Assembly: GCA_946699065.1 (NCBI GenBank) | Contig: CAMPDV010001765.1 | Span: 1 to 64,000 of the forward strand | Length of the DNA stretch: 64,000 nt | DNA from: Loxodes magnus | Lineage: Eukaryota > Ciliophora > Karyorelictea > Loxodida > Loxodidae | Reading direction: 5' to 3' | Shown here: positions 1 through 12,026 of the stretch, one piece after another | Numbering within the stretch: position 1 is the first letter of the stretch | How the letters are laid out: each line of letters opens with the position of its first letter | Program-made: the position numbers and the translations under genes | The notes under the pieces: generated by a model | Databases searched by the model: none | Told to the model about the DNA's origin: nothing | The model's input: the letters and a program-made list of their open reading frames with translations, nothing else

Positions 1-143
1 GTGAGGTATCTATTTTTAAACATAAACTCTTTTAATGACTTAGATAATATTTCTATTTGAGTTTGTGTCGGAAGTTTTTTTAGTTCTGGATTTCCAAGTG
101 GTTAATGTTCGTCATATCAATCATATTTCTCACTTTCACTCAT
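1..143 (-). CDS. LINE ORF1, family A, N-terminal part cut by window edge
   Basis: This is the first ~47 codons of a LINE ORF1, starting with ATG at 143 and running off the left edge. It matches codon for codon the start of the complete ORF1 at 37524. The only difference I see is CTA versus TTA, both Leu. Both copies carry an in-frame TGA at codon 9, between Asp and Tyr. Its conservation in two copies suggests it is read as an amino acid (Trp) and is not a random nonsense change. Upstream on the same strand lies the same leader and the same monomer repeats. Family: non-LTR ORF1, by comparison inside this window. Confidence 0.6.
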
Positions 144-1740
144 TGTAATTATTTCGCTTTTTTATTTTTTAGAGAATTTTCCTGTTTAAATGTTTTGTTC
201 AAAGTTCTGTTATTTCTTAGAAGCCATTTTATATTTTATGATAATACTGATATTTATACTTGTAGTACATTTTTTTTCCTTTAAACACTTATATTATAAA
301 TACTATTTTATATCCATTAATTCTCTTTTTTATAACTTTTTTCAACTTTATTTTCAACATCTTTAAATTTTAAACACTCTGCTATAAACCTTATATAAGC
401 CCTTATTAGTCAATGTGTTTCTTTTTAAACAATTCAAGTATTTTTTTGTTCCAATTCGCACTTTCCGGGCGCGCAGCCCTTTCAATATTAAAAATAGCGT
501 TCCCATACTTTTTGTTGTTACGAGTCTTTGGGGAATATGCTTTTTATTCTTTTATTTCAACGCTCCTTCATAAGAGATCGTACCACTGTTAGTCAAACCC
601 TCAAGTTAGGCTTTTCGAAGATTTTGCTCGTGGTGGCATGTTACTCGCTATGCATCAGAGCGCAGTTCTCCTACATAAAAATTTAACATTTCTCAATAAT
701 GTGTCTAACTTACATATAAAAGTAACTATTTGATACTCCTTAAGAGAAAACTAAACTAGTTTCCACAGCTTATAAATTACATTGTTTAATCATTTCTATA
801 ATCTTTTTAAACATCATAAATTTTTTTTCCATCTTATTTTTAAAAATTATATTTTAAGTAGTTTAAGGAATAGGGTTTAAAATTAAACTCAATGTTTATG
901 TAGAATCTATAGATCAGTAATTACAATAAAACTATTTTTTAATAAAAAGAGTCGCCTGTCAATTTCTTCCTCCATTTTTTAAAACTATATTAAAATATTT
1001 AAATAAATTCCTAATTATTTTACTTTATAATACTATTGATATTTGATGTTTTTATTTGCTTTGGGACATATTTTTTCTTTTACTTTAAATTTTTTTAATT
1101 TTCACTACTCGTAATTACTTTTTTTCTTTCATTCTCATATTTTGAAAATTTTAAATTTATCATTTACATAGATAAAGGTCGCTTTTTTATTAATTTTTTT
1201 TAAAATTCTTATATTCAGTCAAATTTTTTTTTTAAGTTTTTTTTCTTATATCTTTTTTGCATCTCTTCGTTTTACGCGCAGCCATTTCATTAAAAATAAT
1301 TCTCTAATTTTTCTGAGTTACTTCAGGTAAATCTGCTTATTTTAATGGATTTTCAGCTAATTGCTCCATTTTTTTAAATAAGAATTCCGTCAAACATTCT
1401 TCTCAAGTTTGCTTTACAGTCTCGTGTCGATATTACTTGCTATGTATCAAATGATTGTTCACTTGACTATATATATTTTAATATTTCTTCAAATTTTTAA
1501 TATTGGCATTTAATTAATTTACTCTTCATACTCCTTAAGAGAAAAATAAATTAGTTTCCACATCATGATTAATAATTATATTTTTTAATCATTTCTAATC
1601 TTTTTATGCATCATATTATTTTTTCCATCTTATTTTGAAAAATTAAATTAAAAGTAATATAAAGAATAGTATTTTAAATTGAAATTCAAGTCTTATGGAT
1701 TCTAGACTCCTATATATTAGTAGAAAATTGTTTCTTTTTT
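144..1740 (-). repeat. 5' leader and two tandem monomers of LINE family A
   Basis: Reading on the minus strand, two related units follow each other, anchored by the phrases near 871-893 and 1672-1700. They lead into the ORF1 start at 143. Each unit carries a GC-rich stem-loop stretch (about 456-480 and 1265-1285) inside otherwise AT-rich DNA. The same unit recurs at 36880-37320, 40137-41290 and 59690-61800. The arrangement of repeated units ahead of ORF1 resembles the tandem promoter monomers of mouse L1. That comparison is an inference. The older unit here is shorter (~0.8 kb) than copies elsewhere (~1 kb). Confidence 0.6.
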
Positions 1741-2409
1741 CCAGAATTTTTTTACATTTTTTCTATCTTTTTATTTATTTGATATTTTTTTAAGACTTTT
1801 TTTTTCAATTATTATTTCATTTTTTTTTATGTTGATTTTCGTTTTTTTCTTTTGAAATTTTTTTTTCTAAAGTATTCGACTTAAAATTCAATATAAATTT
1901 TTCGATTTTATACATTGAATTTTTTTGAGTGATTTTTTTCCAACTACTAAACAAAAATATTTTTTTATTTGAATATTTTAAGTATCAAAGGTTATATTAA
2001 TTCAAGGAAATTTTTTTGAATTTTCTCTTTTTTTTGAATTCATGCTTTCTCTACGCTTTTTCAGTTAAAAGATTTCATATGTTAAAAATTATGTGTAGGC
2101 TTTTACTCTATATGAGAGATTCATGTAAACCTTTACTCTTTTAATTTTTAACCTAGCTGAATTTTTAAGACAGCTTAAAAAATGTTTACTTTTTTTTCAA
2201 GAACTTAATATTTCATATTTTTTAAAGTTAGCTTTATTAATTTTAGCTCCTAAAGATAGATTCACAAGTCTCTTATACAAAAATACCTTACTTGTTAAGA
2301 ACAATTAAAATTTTTATGTCCAATTTACCCCTGAAAATTCTCTTTACTGTTTTTATCCTTTTTTAGTTTCATACACAGTATAATATGAGCTTTTTTTTAT
2401 AAATAAATA
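1741..2409. other. AT-rich spacer, nothing recognised
   Basis: Strongly T-rich on the plus strand with long T runs. No motif, repeat end or coding signal was recognised. Confidence 0.4.
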
Positions 2410-2790
2410 AATAGATTTGATTATAGAACATGTTGCACTCTCGTTGGTGGGCAGCTCTTTAAATTATTTTTATTTAATGTCGAAAAATAAATCTTTATTA
2501 GCCTCTCTATCCTTGTTTTCTCTTCCTGCAGTGTTTCCATGTAATTTTACCTTTCAAAACATAGGATGCAATATGCGATTACGGGTACATCAATTTCCCG
2601 ACCTATGATGAAGAAAGCTTTCTCCTGACATTCAGATTTCTCCAGCTTGTCAAATCTTGCTTCTAGTGTTCTCTTGTTATTGATTTCTCTTTCTACGATT
2701 TATCCTTCGTCCACGCTCGTTTTTAGTTACCTTGCTGGGCCTCCAAGCAGAATTCGAAGGAAAGGGTTTTCCACCCTATTTTTTAATAAT
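2410..2790 (-). mobile_element. LINE ORF1/3'-end fragment, family G
   Basis: Read on the minus strand, this matches 58540-58890 over its whole length and more weakly 35710-36045 and 38480-38700. It contains a short ORF1 piece (charged stretch, then a Cys-x-x-Cys knuckle remnant) and ends at 2410-2445 in the stem-loop that closes many elements here. The copy is 5' truncated and frame-broken. Coding identity rests on comparison with the other copies. The two best copies are close enough to align by eye but differ at many bases. Confidence 0.55.
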
Positions 2791-4389
2791 TATTGTTGTG
2801 TAATCTTATTAAAATTCTTCATATTTATTAATTTTAGTTTTTCTTTCCACTCCAAAAAGCTTACAATTTTTAATAAGAGTTAGTTCTTATCTCAGTAATA
2901 AGAATTATTTTATAAGAAGCAAATAACTTAACTAAATCATGTTTCTAATCTTTTAGATTTCCAATTTCTTAATTAACTTTATTGCAATTTTTCTGCTTCT
3001 TCAATATCCTTTAAAAAATTATATTCTGTTCCAGTATAGGATGATATTTAGTTGATTCAAGTAATCAACTTAGTAATTCTATTAATCTTTAAAATATCTA
3101 TCTTAGTTCATCAATCTTTCTATAATATTTTTTTGATACAAATTAAAAAATTAAGTGCTTCCTTATTTTTTTTATTTGACATATTATAAAAGATTATAAT
3201 AATAATAATAATAAATTAACGTAGCGCTGACTTTAATTGGCTAGCCACGAATATCTATATTAATTATAGTAAATGCTTATATTTTTTTCTTGCTTTACTA
3301 TATTTACTTTGTTTTCTTCCGCTTACTCTAATGCATCTTTCATGAGATGCTCGTCTCTATTTTGATCATTTCAAGTCTATTTTCATTAAATATCCTCCAA
3401 CAGCAATATAATTCTTTACTACATTTTGTTGTCATTCTTTGATCCCTCTCTCTTACTATGCAATCTATTGGTCTTCTCTTAGTATATCTTAGGCTTGCTT
3501 CTTTTTTTAGTTTAGAATTATATTAGCAATTCTTGACTTATTTTTTGTTTTTCACTCTTACTAGTTCATTGTATATTTATGTGCGCTCTTTTGATCCCGC
3601 TCTATAATATTTTCCTATTATCTTTATTGCAGAATAATTTTTTCTAAATATTTTTGTCTTCTTTTAATCAATATTTCTTTTATAAAGTCTGTTTAATTCT
3701 TGAGTTTTTTTGTTTTCTAAAACTCCTTTTACAGAACGTATTCAATGTTCGAATTTATAATTTCCTCAAAAAATTATTAAATTTAACTAGAATTATGGAA
3801 GATATTATAAATCTTAACTGTCTTCTATGCATAGCTAATTTAATTATTCCTAAAATAAGCTTATGGTTTTCTAGTATTATATACATTTCTCTGTAATATT
3901 AATTTTGCTTTCTTCTTCTGTTTAGTAGTACCTGCATATGGCACTTTCAATAAGATATCTTTCCTTAAGTGTTTTAGCTGATCCGTCACATTTTTTACGT
4001 ATTCTAAATAAATAATATATTTCTTATTTTCTATGCTTATTATATTTTATATAATTTGGTAGCCCTCGAATATAGTTTTTCAATCAATTATTTAAATATA
4101 AGAATCAAGTGCTCATATTATTCGTTCTTTCTAATGCTTATACTCTGTTATGGAGTCTTATTTATTCTTGAATTTTAATTTTCTTTCTTTTTACCTTCTC
4201 AGCTTTCTTGTGTGATGGTTTTATCATTTAATTATATAGTTTCCATTGCTTTTCTTTGATTATTTTTCAATATGAAACTGTTCTTTTTAGCTAGTTAGCA
4301 CATCTATCATCTATAATATCATTTTAATTTAGTAGCAGTTTTCTTCTGAATAATAGCATATAATTCCAAAGGTTATATTATAGCTTTGT

Positions 4390-6440
4390 ATATTATGGTT
4401 CATATTTCAATATTTTATTCTATTCACAAAGCTATACTTCTATTAAAACTCTTAGTTCTCTACTCCGAACGATTTCTTATTTATTTAGTATTTCAAATCT
4501 TATTATTTCTTCTATGGAAGGAATATATTCGCTTCCATAGCCAAGTATTTTATTTTACAAATGCTTTCTATACCATCGATACGTTAAAGGGTGTGATACC
4601 TTTTATAGTGTCAATTTTTTCAGATTTCAGGTTTGAGATTTTTAGCACTCTATTAACCTTGATTCTATTTGTGCTTGATACGGTATATTTTCCTGTACTC
4701 AATGTCCTAAATATTTATATTCTTTTACTCTCTCTATCGATATTCCATTTATTCTTATTATTTATTGATTCTTCATTCATCTTTACATTTCATAGCTTTC
4801 ATTTCGTTTTATCTGCGATTTACATGTTGTATTATTCAGATAATTACTGTATGATTTTGTTAATTTCTTATAATTAATTTGTGCTGACCATCATTACTAT
4901 ATATTCTGAATATGCCAACACTCCTGCATATCTTTCATCATTTCGAGAGTCATTTTCCATATTTATGATTATTCCTACTCTCTTTTATCTTAGCTCTCGT
5001 AAGAGTATGTTTATTATAATGTTAAAAATTCTTGGAGAACAAGAACTTCCACATTTAATCCCTTTTTCTGTTGCAAATTTTTCAGATAGTAAGTCATTTA
5101 TTTTTAATTTTATTAAGCTTAAATATATTAATTTTTTATTCTTGTTTTTACCAAAATTTTTTCTTTCTACTTTTTTAGGGTAGTTTTATCGTACTTTGCT
5201 CATGACTTCCTATATTTCACATCTATTTGCTATGTTTCATATTATATGGAGTTATAAATCAATTTTTTTAATTTTATTTCTTATTTAGTTTGCCATTTTA
5301 CTATCCATTTATTATATATTACCTATATGAGAAAATATCACTTTTATTTTATTTTTTCTTTTTAATTTTAAATTAAGAATATGTTTTAATATTATTGTTA
5401 TGCATTCTCCCTATTTTCTTCCTTATTTTCTTCTTATCATTTCATAATTTGACAGCTAGGCATGTTCCTCCTAATTTCTACCATTATCAAACTTATGTAA
5501 ACTTCTTCTGCTTTGACCATTTCCATTATGGTGTTCTTTCTCAAAAATTGCTATGCACTATCCAGTTTTTTACATTATTTGCCTTTTCATATTGCCGGGT
5601 GACTTAGCCATGTCTAAATTCCTCCCAAGCCAATATACTTAGGGATATAATTAGCCTCTTTAAATTCCTTCAATTCTAGATAAGTTGCCATTCTTCCAGT
5701 TCCTCATTTTCTCCCATTATTATTAAAACTCTTGAGTACATGATTCTGCCGTATTTCTATGGTTATATTTTACCTGGTTCAAGCTAGCATTTATGTTAAG
5801 CGTTCATTATATCGAGTAGTTTTTTATGCTATAGTACTTTTATATTTTTTCGTTTCTCGATTAGGATTATAAGATTTTTATATTTTCATGTTTAATTGAT
5901 TCCATATTGCTTTTAAGCTTGCTCGTTTTTAAACCCCACAAATATTAAACCTGATGATAAGATTTAAACTCTCTCTAAGTTTTCTCAAAAATTTCTCTAT
6001 AGAAAATTAAAAAATACTAAATTACTTAATCTTCTTCGATTTCTGTTGAGCTGAGTTTTATCTTTGATATTTTTTTTCTGAATAATTATTAAAGTAACTA
6101 CTCCTACTCATTTCACGATACTCGTTTGAGCATTTTAAAAATCTTTTTGGTCCATTTGCTAATTTTGAATTCCTACTAATGAAAGGATTTGATCGTATTC
6201 ATTTCTGAGAATAAAGACTTGGTATGTTTGTTTTTTCTGGTAGAAGTTTTCGTTCTTGGGTTTGTTTCTTTTTTCCTCATCATTTATCCGAGAAAGTTCG
6301 TTATATCTTTCTATATAAGTTTTTTAGCTAAGAAATCTTTGCAAATTTTTATTCTTTGTAAGCTCTTAACTGCCTTTAATATTCTTTGCTTGCAATCTCG
6401 TTCCAGTTGTGGCAGGATGTAAGAAGTGGAATTCGCTATA
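4390..6440 (-). pseudogene. LINE ORF2, decayed reverse transcriptase
   Basis: On the minus strand the block at 5063-4990 reads GIKCGSSCSPRIFNIIIN, matching the RT block usually seen as GxxQGxxLSPxLFNxxxN. At 4915-4890 follows AYSEYIVMM, where intact elements have the YADD catalytic box, so the two Asp residues are missing. At 4722-4690 comes YKYLGHW, the C-terminal RT block, with TGA (4699-4701) at the usual aromatic site, then a GYGSE motif near 4550. The frame changes between the YADD-like box and YKYLG. Residues upstream (5700-5450) may belong to an endonuclease domain, but I could not confirm its catalytic motifs. Confidence 0.7.
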
Positions 6441-6445
6441 ATTCT

Positions 6446-7318
6446 TCAGAGCTTCAGTATCCAATTTATTTTTTATATATAATAACTTTGATTAAATTAA
6501 ATTAAATTAAATTAAAAATTTTATGGATAATGTAATGTTTCCTTAATAGGTCCATAACCCCCTGCATTACCTTTTACAGGGTCTCGGACTCGCCGGTGTC
6601 TCCACCCAAGTTCATTTCCGAGCTTTTCGAATGGTCTTGAAGTTATCTTTTTTCTTCAAAGCTAACCATCCGAGGAAGGATAAAAATTTGTTAGTTCTTT
6701 CCAAATATTTTTTCTTATTTACCAATTCCTCCTACACTTTTTTCATAAGTGGAATAAACTACCGCATATATAACATTTTTTCTTGAAAAATATTTCTGTA
6801 GTCATAGGTTATTCTTCTATTACCATTGGATCATTATTTCTTTTTAGGTCTTATTCCTCTAATTTTCCTAGTCTCTTTTTTATGTCCGTTATTTATTAAA
6901 ATGCGTTTTCATACTTTAAGAAATCTGTTCCCATTTATTTATCAATTCTTACTATATCGCATTCTATTTCTTAATATCTGTTGTTAATGTCCTCTTTGGT
7001 CACAAATTCATTATGCGGTCTCTCGTCCTCGACATGATCTTATAAATCTTATTGTAAACTCATGACGTCATGTTCGAGGTTCTCTACCTTATCAATGTAA
7101 TCAAAAATGATTTAAACAAGAGACTTTTAATCTAAGTTCATAAGTTGTTCGAAGGTGTAACTTTTTTTTGAAATATTGGAAGGAAATTATTTTTCTTCTG
7201 AGATTTTACAATATTATTTCTTTTTTGTCTTTATTGGAGTTTGTTAGAGCTGGAAAGATTTATCTTAGGAGCTACGAGAAGCCTTTTAGTTGAGAAAGCC
7301 TTTGTTCCATTCTACCAT
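6446..7318 (-). CDS. LINE ORF1 protein with CCHC zinc knuckle, intact
   Basis: 290 codons from ATG at 7318 to TGA at 6446-6448, one frame throughout when TAA/TAG are Gln and internal TGA is Trp. The N-terminus resembles other ORF1 copies (MVEWNKGFL; compare MAGFKKGFF at 25493). A heptad-like charged middle (about residues 60-170) suggests a coiled coil. The knuckle reads CYICGSLFHL-TGA-KKC, a CX2CX4HX4C box, with TGA at 6743-6745 where other copies have TGG. It is followed by FYPSSDGQL-TGA-RKK, where another copy has GKI-TGG-KK. ORF1 proteins of LINEs bind RNA and act as nucleic acid chaperones. Length matches the other intact copies (243, 283 and 291 residues). Confidence 0.7.
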
Positions 7319-7732
7319 CTTTTTATTTATATAATAACTTTGATAATATTTTAAATAAAGCATCATATAGAGACAATTAATCACATTAATTTGTTCAAAA
7401 ATATATAAATGATATTATAAAGAAAAAATATGATTGCAATGATTTAACTTAAAATATTTATTTACCTTTACATATAGAAAATTATTTATCCTACAATAGA
7501 AATACAATCTATCAATTTAATTTTCCTAAATTTAATTTATTTTTTATTTTAATTTCTTTACTTATATTAAAATATCTTAGATCTACTTTAAATATCAAAA
7601 TAAAATTATCTTATTATTACCAATTTATTATATTATAGACAAAAAAATGGAAACCTTCTCTTAAAAAGCCTCACGGACAAAAGACAAAAAAATAAGAATA
7701 ATCTTAATAAATTATTCTCTTAAGTAGGCAAG

Positions 7733-8750
7733 ATGAAAATTAATGACTAGCATTGTAGATTAAGACGCTTAAGAAACAAATTTAGAGAAAATTTCTAATA
7801 TCATATTAATAAAGTAAGAAAATAAAAATTATAAGCAAGAAATCATATTTATATGAAAGAGATTAATATGTTATTTGAGCAAACAGAACAAAAATAAGTA
7901 ATTTTACAGTAATTTAAAAAATTTATTTTTAATAATTTTATTCCAAATTATCCATTGACTTTGAGCAGAATTATAGTGCCTATAAAATAAGGAAGAAAAG
8001 AAGATTTTAATGCTGATATAGTAATAAGCCTGAACATTTCATAAGATTATGCTGGTAATTTCGAATAAGCAAAAAGCTGAAAATTTGAAGCTTGAACAAA
8101 AATAAGTTAGATGATATGTCTAAAGGTATTATTTATAGATTTAAAATACTGACAGGAAAAGATTTGATTACTAAATTTGAAAATATAAATGCGTTTTTAT
8201 TAATAAATATTCGACAATAATCTGAATTTCAAAAATATTTTATCAAGACAAGCAAAAAGAAAACTGTATATACTCTATAATGTAATTAAAAAAAATGAAA
8301 AAAGCTTAAGATGTTTCAGTTAAGGAGATCATTTTACATAATATTAAGCATTTATCTGAATAATTAAAAGAATGGTTAAAACAAGATTTTGAATCATCTA
8401 ATTACATCTCCCATCCTTTGGAAGGTCCCTGGTTGGATCCAAAATCTTAAATGGAATACATCTAAAGACTATCCGGCATTAGCAGTAGTTTGAAGCTATA
8501 ATAATGTAGCATGCATCCAATAAACATGATGTTTCTGTTTGTAGAAACTGATCAGCAGAATATCATCGCTATATTCGTCAAGAGGCCTTTCAGAGAATGC
8601 AGCACAGCTAGAGTAAGGCTGTCCAAAAACTCTAAAAATACTAATTAATTAAATATATATCAAGTAACTAAACTAATTGAAAGTGGGATCACTAAATAAA
8701 TTTAAATAAGGTTATTAAAGAGAGTGATATAGTACTTATTTTATTAATTA
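7733..8750 (+). CDS. Tentative coding region, unknown product
   Basis: Composition suggests coding on the plus strand, but the likely frame changes twice (near 8100 and 8280), so it is either a decayed gene or has short introns I cannot place. The first part has a basic helix-like stretch (RLRRLRNKFRENFQ) from about 7760. The last part (8330-8640) is the most GC-rich and protein-like, including HPLEGPWLDPKSQ and IAIFVKRPFREC. No family recognised. The ATG at 7733 is the first in frame. A separate ATG at 7648 is out of frame with this reading. Confidence 0.3.
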
Positions 8751-9870
8751 CTTTAACTTTTAAAGAAAGAGAAAATAAAAATTTATTAAGATAAAGTAAA
8801 TCATCATAAGTTTTAAATCTCATTTTATTCATAATTATACTACTATTTCAACCTTGAGCTTTTAGAAAAAATTAAAATAACTGAATTCTCTTAACACTTT
8901 AATCTCAGCTTTATGTTTCCTTGCTCATTAATTATTAAATGAAGCTTTTTTTCTAAGAATAACTTTGGAAATCACTCTCAGAGTAGATTTAAAGCATTGT
9001 TCTCAAGATATTTAAGAAAATTAAGATTATTTCTGAAATAAGCAAAGTGTCAGATTTTTAACAAGGATTACATTTATATAGTATATTGAGTTAGAATGTT
9101 TCCATTCTGTTTTTACCGTCAAAATTGATTTGCTTATTGATAAATATTATTCAATTTTAAACACCCAAATTCTATTACTAAAATGCTTTATTTTTTAATA
9201 TAGATACCTTTTAATATTTGCATTTTTTATATTAAAGAGCGGTTTTATCCTTTTTTGTAATTGAATTAATTTCTTTTACCATTAAAAAAAATTTACTTAT
9301 TCTTTTTTAATAATACTTAAATTAAGATAGGTTCGCCTTTCGAATTTATCGAACCTACATAAGGGTTCATCCTACTACTTTCTACTATATCACCTATACA
9401 ATACTTACCTTTCATTAAGAAAAGCTGAAAAGGAGAAGATCAAAATGGAATTATTTCTAAAAATGTTGTTGTTCAGTACTAACAACACATCTCTGCTTGC
9501 TCGAATGCAAAAACCGAGCCCACAATCAATTTCCAAGTGATCTCCATCTTTTATAAGTTTCTTCATATACAATAAATTTAAATATTATAGAAGTGTTATA
9601 TATTCTCTATAAATGAAATCAATAATGTAGCAAGAATTTTTTTCGCTTTTTATAGATTTATAGAAATTAACTTACCTCTACATGAGTTCTCATTCTATTA
9701 TTTAACAACTTTCTTTTTGATAAAGATATATAACTTAGTGTGTAGTATGAACAGAATTTTAAGAGTAATAATCAAATAAATGTTAGCTTTATAATCAATT
9801 TTAGTGTCTTTACTTTTAATAAATTTCTTGGAAATTTTACCTTTGAATATTATGAAATAATATATATAAA
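8751..9870. other. AT-rich intergenic, nothing recognised
   Basis: No repeat or coding signal was identified. A slightly GC-richer stretch at 9325-9540 has no match to other parts of the window that I could see. Confidence 0.3.
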
Positions 9871-10602
9871 ATGGCATCTAAGAAAACAAAGAACTCTCCA
9901 ACAAAAGTTGCCAATTAAACTGACCTTTCTAACGACTTCTATTTGCTGCAATTGGATAATCAGAAGATAGCAAAAGGAGTGTAAGATCTTAAATAAATAA
10001 CTTAATCTCTAGAGCTAACAATCATCAGATTGTTAAATGAATAAAATCCTAAAGAACAATTTAACTAATAGACATCTTCTTAAAAGATGTAAAGATAAAT
10101 TACCTAAATCGAGTGGAATCTAATTCAAAATTTCGACCAAAGAATTAGTTAATTAGAGGAAATTAAGCTTAACTAATGTTCTTATCCAGAATCAAGAGGA
10201 GTACAGAATCCGTCACTTTCCTATCAAAAAATAGAAAAAAGATGTTGATATTGTAAAAAATATGGTCACAAGGTAAATCAATGCTATAGATTCAAGAGTA
10301 AATAATATCAAGAAACAAAGAGAGGAATTTAAAGTTTATTTAAGATTTATTGCACACCAAACGGAATTTTATACTAGAAAAAGGATTTTAACCTTACTAA
10401 GAAGCTTCAAAGATTACAGATGCACTAAGACGATATGAGAGATGACAAGTAGGATTTGATTTCCAAGCACTAACGAGAGGATAAAATAGACAATTTATAA
10501 GAATTTATGATCCGGAAAAACTAGATGAATATGACATTGAAGACTTTTGATTTGGATAAACTTTTACAAACTCCAATTTCGTGACTAACCAAATAAAGGT
10601 GA
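9871..10602 (+). CDS. LINE ORF1, family B, intact
   Basis: 243 codons from ATG 9871 to TGA 10600-10602. Residues 25-110 are Gln/Leu-rich and coiled-coil-like. The knuckle at 10240-10290 reads RC-TGA-YCKKYGHKVNQC, an exact CX2CX4HX4C box with TGA (10246-10248) at the aromatic site. It is followed by the conserved IYCTPNGILYQKK motif. Near the end a second in-frame TGA (10582-10584) aligns with TGG of the minus-strand copy at 12027, and both copies then end KQR-TGA. So the same ORF seems to use UGA both as sense and as stop. A short TTATG repeat follows at 10620-10632, like a LINE tail. Confidence 0.65.
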
Positions 10603-10640
10603 AGTCACTTTAATAAATTATGTTATGTTATCATTAATAA

Positions 10641-11164
10641 TAATTTATTTATATAAGCGTCAATTAATGATCCAATTATAAAATATATTTACTTTTTACC
10701 TATGTATTATAACCATTTTTTTAGCTTTTAATTTAAGTTATATTAAACGTGAAATGTTTATCTTTATTGAATTGGCTCTTTCCCATTATTAAAATTAATT
10801 TAATTATCCATTTTGTTATTTAATGTGGTAATAATAAACTATTCTAAGAATATTTTTGTTTGATATTTCTTAAACTATTCTTAAATTTTATTTAAGATTT
10901 AGAGATTCTTACAAACTCAATTTTCTTAAGAAAGAATTGAAATATTATAATTTAAAAACAAGAAAATATTATTTGTATATTTTACTGAATTCTTTGATAA
11001 ATATCAAATAAAGGATTATTTATGAAAGGAAGATGAAGAAACTTTTCAAGTCGGAAGTATCAAAAATAATTTTATTACTGATAAAAATAAATAGATAAGC
11101 ATATTAATCCTTTCTAAAAAATAAATAATCAAGTTAAAAGTTAAAAGAAATTAATAGTTAAGAA
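10641..11164. other. AT-rich spacer
   Basis: Nothing recognised. Lies between the tail of a family B element and a tentative minus-strand gene. Confidence 0.3.
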
Positions 11165-11805
11165 AAATGGTTTTTGCATTCAGTAATCCTGAAAACGTCT
11201 TTTAGGTAGTTTTTTTGCATTTTTTTATGCTTTTCATCATTTTGGTTTCTTCATCAGCCTCTTTAATAATGAAGCTGCTTTGGCATATATAGCAACATAT
11301 TTTTCTTATAATTTATTATTTCTCATTTATTTTGATATCCATAGAATACTTCTCTATTATCCATTTAATTTCTTATTATGATTTTTTATTTTCTTAGCTT
11401 TCTTTTATTTGATAACGGAACTAAGAAAACTAAAATTAAAACATTTGAGGATTATAATTGAATTATTAGTCAATCTTATTCAGTTATATCACTTTGTGAT
11501 TATATGTTATTGAATGCCTTTTCTTTAGATGGAAATTAAAGGTTTAGTTCTTAGTCTATTTCTTCTATTTTATAATTTAATTATTAAATCTTTAATCTTT
11601 TTGTTTTAATTCTTATTGCAGATTTGATATTCTTTAATGCACTGATATAAAAAAGAATTCTGATATTATTTTCATTTATCTTATTAATGTGATTGGATAA
11701 AGTTAGATTATTTTTATTATTATTTTAGTTATTCATTGAGAGAGGTCTATTTCTTAGATTTCATTATATTTTTAAGAATGAAGATTTTAAATGTAATGCT
11801 CTCAT
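11165..11805 (-). CDS. Tentative gene, unknown product
   Basis: Minus-strand composition looks coding, from ATG at 11805. The protein-like stretch at about 11600-11440 reads RLKIQQLNYKIEEIDQELN followed by FPSKEKAFNNIQSQSDITEQ, with TAA/TAG as Gln. A further stretch near 11300-11230 (EKYVAIYAKAASLLKRLMKK) is a good amphipathic helix but seems to lie in another frame, so an intron or frameshift is likely near 11420. No family recognised. The 3' end is not fixed. Confidence 0.35.
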
Positions 11806-12026
11806 TTAAGCAACTCTGTCCATTTTGAGTTAATATGTATTTAAAATTATTAAATCTATAAACTAAAATATAAAAATAAGAAAGTATGAATAAAGTACTG
11901 TATAAAATAAATTTAGTTAAAAATTAGAGAAACTGTGTATGCAAGAAAAGTAAAATCAAAATAGAAAAAATGTAAAAACTAATTAAAGAGTTATAATAAT
12001 AATAATAGTAGTTTATCATAGTGGTA

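Larger units (their letters stand above)
3190..7340 (-). mobile_element. Non-LTR retrotransposon (LINE) with ORF1 and RT
   Basis: A 4.1-kb minus-strand element with the order expected of a LINE: zinc-knuckle ORF1 (7318-6446), then an ORF2 region with recognisable reverse-transcriptase blocks, then an AT-rich 3' region ending in an (AAT)n-type run at 3194-3213, read as a short-repeat tail. The 5' limit is set by the ORF1 start and the 3' limit by the repeat tail, so both are approximate. I see no terminal repeats. The ORF1 is open; ORF2 has lost its frame and a catalytic motif, so the copy looks dead for self-mobilisation. Confidence 0.7.

Noticed and set aside
4386-5183. Plus-strand standard-code ORFs of 163 and 100 codons
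   Set aside because: They are antisense to the LINE reverse transcriptase, whose motifs are on the minus strand.
8400-8640. GC-richer patch as a possible RNA gene (GGTTGGATCC resembles a B box)
   Set aside because: No tRNA fold or A box could be found. The same bases read better as protein.
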